The notes under the pieces: model-generated
What the model saw: the letters and a program-made list of their open reading frames with translations, nothing else
What the model was told of the DNA's origin: nothing
Database searches by the model: none
NCBI GenBank assembly: GCA_030550075.1
Contig: JAUQQB010000092.1
Span: 1-8,807, forward strand
Direction: 5' to 3'
Length of the DNA stretch: 8,807 nucleotides
Source: Chloroflexota bacterium
Lineage (GTDB): Bacteria; Chloroflexota; Anaerolineae; Thermoflexales; Thermoflexaceae
Program-made: the position numbers and the translations under genes
Part shown: positions 6,184 to 8,807 of the stretch, in pieces
Layout of the letters: every line of letters starts with the position of its first letter
Numbering within the stretch: position 1 is the stretch's first letter

Positions 6184-6665
6184 GCCGGATGCCCGGAACA
6201 GCCTGGCTTCCCGCCCTCTTCACGGCCTCCTTCCGGTGAGGTCTCCAGCCCATTCAGCGCTTCCTGGACCTGGCCTGATGGGTCCCGCGGTTAGTTATTA
6301 GGCCTTGTCGCGCTAAAGTAACAATCTGGAAGCCAATCGGGTGCTCCATTGAGGAGGGCTCCCCCCTCCTTTCCCTCTCCCCACCGCCCTTGAAGGATTG
6401 GGTCTCGCTCCAGCATCCCCCGCCTCCAGGCGCTTCTTTTGCACCGCGAGCCTTCATCATAGGATCGCCAGGAGATCACGGCGAAGCCCACAAAAGCACA
6501 AATCAGCACAAACTTTTCAGAACAATTGCTTTATTAACTATACATTACGAACATAAATATGATCTTGTCCTTCATGAAATTGTCAGGCATTTCTAATTGG
6601 CTAAATGGTAATCCTGAGAACGGCCCCGGATCTGTTCCTATGTTGAATAAATTCCAACCTTCTGC
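6184..6665. other. Gene-free intergenic stretch with AT-rich block
   Basis: No frame here has recognisable protein features or a convincing ribosome binding site. A 7-bp hairpin (6352-6358 with 6364-6370) is present. From about 6485 to 6660 composition turns sharply AT-rich, unlike the rest of the window, with three CACAAA words at 6489, 6497 and 6507. The 12-mer TCTAATTGGCTA occurs at 6132-6143 and again at 6592-6603, bracketing most of the stretch. The AT-rich part leads directly into the yceD promoter and may act as upstream promoter DNA or be the remnant of an insertion. Confidence 0.5.
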
Positions 6666-6695
6666 TTGACGGAGGGATCTCTAATATGCTATAAT
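6666..6695 (+). promoter_or_regulatory. Extended -10 sigma-70 promoter for yceD-sigA
   Basis: TTGACG (6666-6671) and TATAAT (6690-6695) are separated by 18 bp, and TGC immediately precedes the -10, giving an extended -10 element. This is 5 of 6 and 6 of 6 against the housekeeping consensus. Transcription should begin near 6702, leaving a leader of about 70 nt. DNA upstream is AT-rich, which would favour strong activity. It is the best promoter in the window. Confidence 0.85.
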
Positions 6696-6729
6696 CACCT
6701 CAGTAGTTTTTCGGACCTGCCCCAACCCT

Positions 6730-6760
6730 GGATCAGGCCACGTGGTTGAGTGGCCTATCC
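6730..6760 (+). promoter_or_regulatory. Leader hairpin abutting the yceD ribosome binding site
   Basis: GGCCAC (6736-6741) pairs with GTGGCC (6750-6755), extended outward by GGAT (6730-6733) with ATCC (6757-6760) across a small bulge. The Shine-Dalgarno GGAGG begins at 6762, two bases after the stem. This position could affect translation initiation or mRNA stability. The function is inferred from position only. Confidence 0.45.
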
Positions 6761-6771
6761 TGGAGGGCCTC

Positions 6772-7323
6772 ATGAAGATGCTACGGTATCGAGTGGGCGT
6801 GCTGGTGGGCGCGCCGATTGGGAGTCGGATGGTGTTATCCCTGGAGGAGGGACCGGGAGATCTGGGTTATGGGGTGGAGGTGGATTACCTCCGTGGGGAG
6901 ATCGAACTGGTCCGCTCGGATCGCCGGCTCCTGGCCTCCGGAACGATCTCCACACAGATCCACACGCAGTGTGCCCGCTGTCTGGAACCGGTCGCCTTCC
7001 CCATGACCTTTGAATTCGAGGAAGCCTTTTTCCTCTCCCCGGTGGATATCCCCGGGGAGACGTTTTACGCAGTGACCGATGACGGATATCTCTTCCTGAC
7101 AGCGCCGTTGCGGGAGCACATCCTGCTGAATACCCCGCTGCGGGTTCTCTGTCGTCCGGATTGTCGCGGGCTGTGCCCGGAGTGCGGTCAGAACCTGAAC
7201 GAGGGAGAGTGCGGCTGCACCCGCGAGCCGGATCCCCGGTGGGCGGCCCTGGAGGCGTTTCGTTTGGGGGAAGGGACTGGTCGTATGGCCGCCGCCGGAG
7301 GAAAAGCAGAGACGTCCGACTGA
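6772..7323 (+). CDS. yceD: YceD/DUF177 family protein
   Basis: A member of the YceD (DUF177) family, linked in E. coli and plants to large-subunit 23S rRNA accumulation; it acts in the cytoplasm. The 183 residues show the family layout: an N-terminal beta-rich part, a CARCLEP motif (67-73), an acidic EFEEAFFL segment (81-88), and the cysteine cluster CRPDCRGLCPECGQNLNEG (127-145) continuing to C147 and C149, then DPRWAALEAF near the end. The paired cysteines suggest zinc binding. I start at the ATG at 6772, which has GGAGG 5 nt upstream; a GTG at 6742 in frame lies inside the leader hairpin and has no ribosome binding site. It is the first gene after the strong promoter. The usual downstream partner rpmF is not present; sigA follows after 73 bp. 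Confidence 0.9.
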   Translation: MKMLRYRVGVLVGAPIGSRMVLSLEEGPGDLGYGVEVDYLRGEIELVRSDRRLLASGTISTQIHTQCARCLEPVAFPMTFEFEEAFFLSPVDIPGETFYAVTDDGYLFLTAPLREHILLNTPLRVLCRPDCRGLCPECGQNLNEGECGCTREPDPRWAALEAFRLGEGTGRMAAAGGKAETSD

Positions 7324-7396
7324 GGCGCAGGCCTGAGAGCCAGGCATCCCGGGATTGTTTCCGGACCCTTTACCTGTGATCTGGAGAGGAGCGACG

Positions 7397-8605
7397 ATGG
7401 CGAGCTTCGATGAGGTCATTGGGGAACTTCTTTCCCTGGCGGAACGGCAAGGTTATCTCACGGTTACCGACATCTTAGAGATCTACCCGGAAGCCGAGGA
7501 ATCCCCCGAAGAGCTGGATGAGATCTGCCTGTGGTTGCAGGAAGCGGGCATTGAGCTCTACGATGACACCCGGATCAACGTCGAAGAAGAGGAGCGGTTC
7601 CTTCGCGAGCTTGAGGAGGAAGAGGAGGAGGAGGCGGAGGAACACTTCGAGACCAGCGATGTGGTCCTGGGGGAGGATGACGACCTGGCGGACATCGATG
7701 TGGACGATACCGTAGGGCTCTATCTGAAGGAGATGGCCCGCGTCCCCCTGCTGACCAGCGAGGAGGAGGTGCGGCTGGCCCGGCAGGTGTTCCGTGGGCA
7801 GCAGGCCGCCCGGCGGCTTCGGGAGGCCCGTCGCCTCTCTCCGCAGCAGCGGGCCCGGCTGGAGCGGCTGGTGGAAGAGGGCCGCAAGGCGCGGGAGCAT
7901 CTCATCAAAGCCAACACCCGTCTGGTGGTGAGCATCGCCAAGAAATACATGGGCCGTGGGGTTCCATTCCTGGATCTGATCCAGGAGGGGAACCTGGGCC
8001 TGATGAAGGCGGTGGAGAAGTTTGATTACCGGCGGGGTTACCGGTTCAGCACCTACGCCACGTGGTGGATCCGCCAGACCATCACCCGGGCCATCGCGGA
8101 TCAGAGCCGCACCATCCGGGTCCCCGTTCACATGAGCGATCGGATCCGCAAGCTGTATCGGGTGGCCCATGAGCTGGAGCAGAGCCTGGGCCGCAAGCCG
8201 ACCGCTGAGGAGATCGCTGCTGAACTGGGGGTGGACCCCCGGAAGGTGGAGTGGATGTTCCGGGTTTCCTGGCAGCCCCTGAGCCTGGAAAACCCGGTGG
8301 GGGAGGATGAGGAGGACGAGCTGGGTTACTTCATAGAGGATGAGTCCTCGCCCTCCCCGAACCAGATCGCCTACCAGAACCTGCTTCGGGAGAAGATTGA
8401 GGAGATCCTCTCCACCCTGAGCCCGCGCGAGGCCCGGATCCTGCGGCTGCGGTTTGGCCTGGTGAACGGGCGATGTTACACCCTGGAGGAGGTGGGGAAG
8501 AAGTTTGGGCTGACGCGGGAACGCATCCGGCAAATCGAAGGGCGCGCGTTGCGTCGGCTGCGTCACCCGCGCCGGAGCCGCCAGTTGCGGGAGTTCCTGA
8601 CCTGA
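7397..8605 (+). CDS. sigA: RNA polymerase sigma-70 factor, primary type (SigA/RpoD)
   Basis: Directs RNA polymerase to housekeeping promoters. The 402 residues contain all regions of a group 1 factor: a region 1.1-like N-terminus (about 1-55), a very acidic linker (62-104), region 1.2 with VGLYLKEMARVPLLTSEEE (106-124), regions 2.1-2.4 (about 168-245) including ANTRLVVSIAKKYMGRG, LDLIQEGNLGLMKAVEKFDY and FSTYATWWIRQTITRAI, region 3 (about 247-320), and region 4 with LRFGLVNGRCYTLEEVG and the helix-turn-helix LTRERIRQIEGRALRRLR (372-389). The spacer between 1.2 and 2.1 is short, as in SigA of non-proteobacteria. The ATG at 7397 follows GGAGAGGAG (7383-7391); upstream in-frame codons lie in the spacer. 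The region 1.1 and acidic linker favour the primary factor; a group 2 paralogue is possible. Confidence 0.93.
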   Translation: MASFDEVIGELLSLAERQGYLTVTDILEIYPEAEESPEELDEICLWLQEAGIELYDDTRINVEEEERFLRELEEEEEEEAEEHFETSDVVLGEDDDLADIDVDDTVGLYLKEMARVPLLTSEEEVRLARQVFRGQQAARRLREARRLSPQQRARLERLVEEGRKAREHLIKANTRLVVSIAKKYMGRGVPFLDLIQEGNLGLMKAVEKFDYRRGYRFSTYATWWIRQTITRAIADQSRTIRVPVHMSDRIRKLYRVAHELEQSLGRKPTAEEIAAELGVDPRKVEWMFRVSWQPLSLENPVGEDEEDELGYFIEDESSPSPNQIAYQNLLREKIEEILSTLSPREARILRLRFGLVNGRCYTLEEVGKKFGLTRERIRQIEGRALRRLRHPRRSRQLREFLT

Positions 8606-8634
8606 ACGAGCTCTCCTTAGCGAAGGGCTTCCGG

Positions 8635-8676
8635 AAGCCGGGCCGGCCACCTTCGGCGGCCGGCCCGGCTTTGTTT
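8635..8676 (+). terminator. Intrinsic terminator after sigA
   Basis: Arms 8635-8648 and 8658-8671 form a perfect 14-bp GC-rich stem with a 9-nt loop. The stem ends in AA/TT and is followed by TTTGTTT on the transcript side. It begins 29 nt after the sigA stop, a classical Rho-independent terminator position. Confidence 0.9.
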
Positions 8677-8748
8677 CTCCGGGAGAATTCTTGAGGGTGG
8701 GTAGTGCTTCGTCCAGATTTGTTTTGAGGATATAAGAGGGTGTGGGCC

Positions 8749-8807
8749 AATGGCCCCACCCCCCTTTCTCCCCCCACCCCCACCCCCCAAAGGCCGGGGG
8801 GGGGGGG
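8749..8807. repeat. Partial or diverged copy of the MITE-like element core, cut by window end
   Basis: Positions 8749-8780 match 1231-1262 of the complete element at 30 of 32 positions without gaps (AATGG, C-tract, TTTCT, C-tract). The sequence then diverges but again forms a C-run/G-run hairpin (CCCCCC at 8782-8787, G12 at 8796-8807). No clear left terminal repeat is found at the expected spot near 8711. Low-complexity C-tracts contribute much of the identity, but AATGG and TTTCT fall at the same spacing. Confidence 0.5.

Noticed and set aside
6215..6300. Minus-strand sequence resembling part of an SRP RNA tip (CCAGGTCC followed by GGAAGC)
   Set aside because: The tetraloop bases and the AGCA side of the internal loop are missing, and no surrounding long helix was found.
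6254..6596. Short frames in the intergenic stretch (minus 6254-6460 and 6291-6509, plus 6390-6596)
   Set aside because: No Shine-Dalgarno at proper spacing, no family resemblance, overlapping one another in different frames, and crossing the sharp composition change.
7475..8650. Open minus-strand frame of 391 codons opposite sigA
   Set aside because: Complement of a highly conserved sigma-70 gene. It would read through the sigA terminator and shows only low-complexity Leu/Pro/Gln-rich sequence.
1..8807. CRISPR array, tRNA or rRNA genes
   Set aside because: Looked for regularly spaced direct repeats, T-arm-like GTTCGAAT sequences and conserved rRNA words on both strands; none were seen.

Overview
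The window is GC-rich chromosomal DNA from a bacterium. It is most likely a thermophilic member of the Chloroflexota (Anaerolineae/Thermoflexus-like). That placement is inference from overall base composition, protein style and gene mix; no rRNA or other phylogenetic marker was compared. There are seven convincing protein genes, no tRNA or rRNA, and no CRISPR array.

Left part (1-1334): the window opens inside the right end of a short inverted-repeat element. It is followed by a polyprenol-phosphate mannose synthase-like GT2 glycosyltransferase (129-884), translationally coupled by an ATGA overlap to a small ArsR-type winged-helix regulator (881-1174). Next comes a complete 142-bp MITE-like element (1193-1334) with 16-bp terminal inverted repeats, a large G/C hairpin inside, and a right end identical over 32 bp to the copy at position 37-68. 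It lies between convergent genes.

Middle part (1368-6126): a membrane-anchored TPR protein on the minus strand is divergent from an FAD-dependent amine-oxidase/HemY-like flavoprotein (2908-4257). After a 171-bp hairpin-rich spacer comes a 565-residue membrane protein with a degenerate cyclic-nucleotide-binding domain and two [TM pair + bacterial PH-like] units (4429-6126). The polyprenol-phosphate sugar synthase, the flavoprotein and the two membrane proteins look like cell-envelope functions, but no common pathway is proven.

Right part (6127-8807): a gene-free 645-bp stretch begins with a strong hairpin, passes through an unusually AT-rich block, and ends in a near-consensus extended -10 sigma-70 promoter (6666-6695). 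This promoter should drive a two-gene unit: a YceD/DUF177 protein (6772-7323) and a primary-type sigma-70 factor (7397-8605), closed by a textbook intrinsic terminator (8635-8676). In many bacteria yceD is followed by rpmF; here the sigma gene takes that place. The window ends in a C-tract/G-tract repeat (8749-8807) whose first 32 bases match the interior of the MITE-like element at 30 of 32 positions.

The most distinctive signal outside ordinary genes is this small repeat family: conserved ends and C-tract flanks around a hairpin whose arm sequence differs in each copy.
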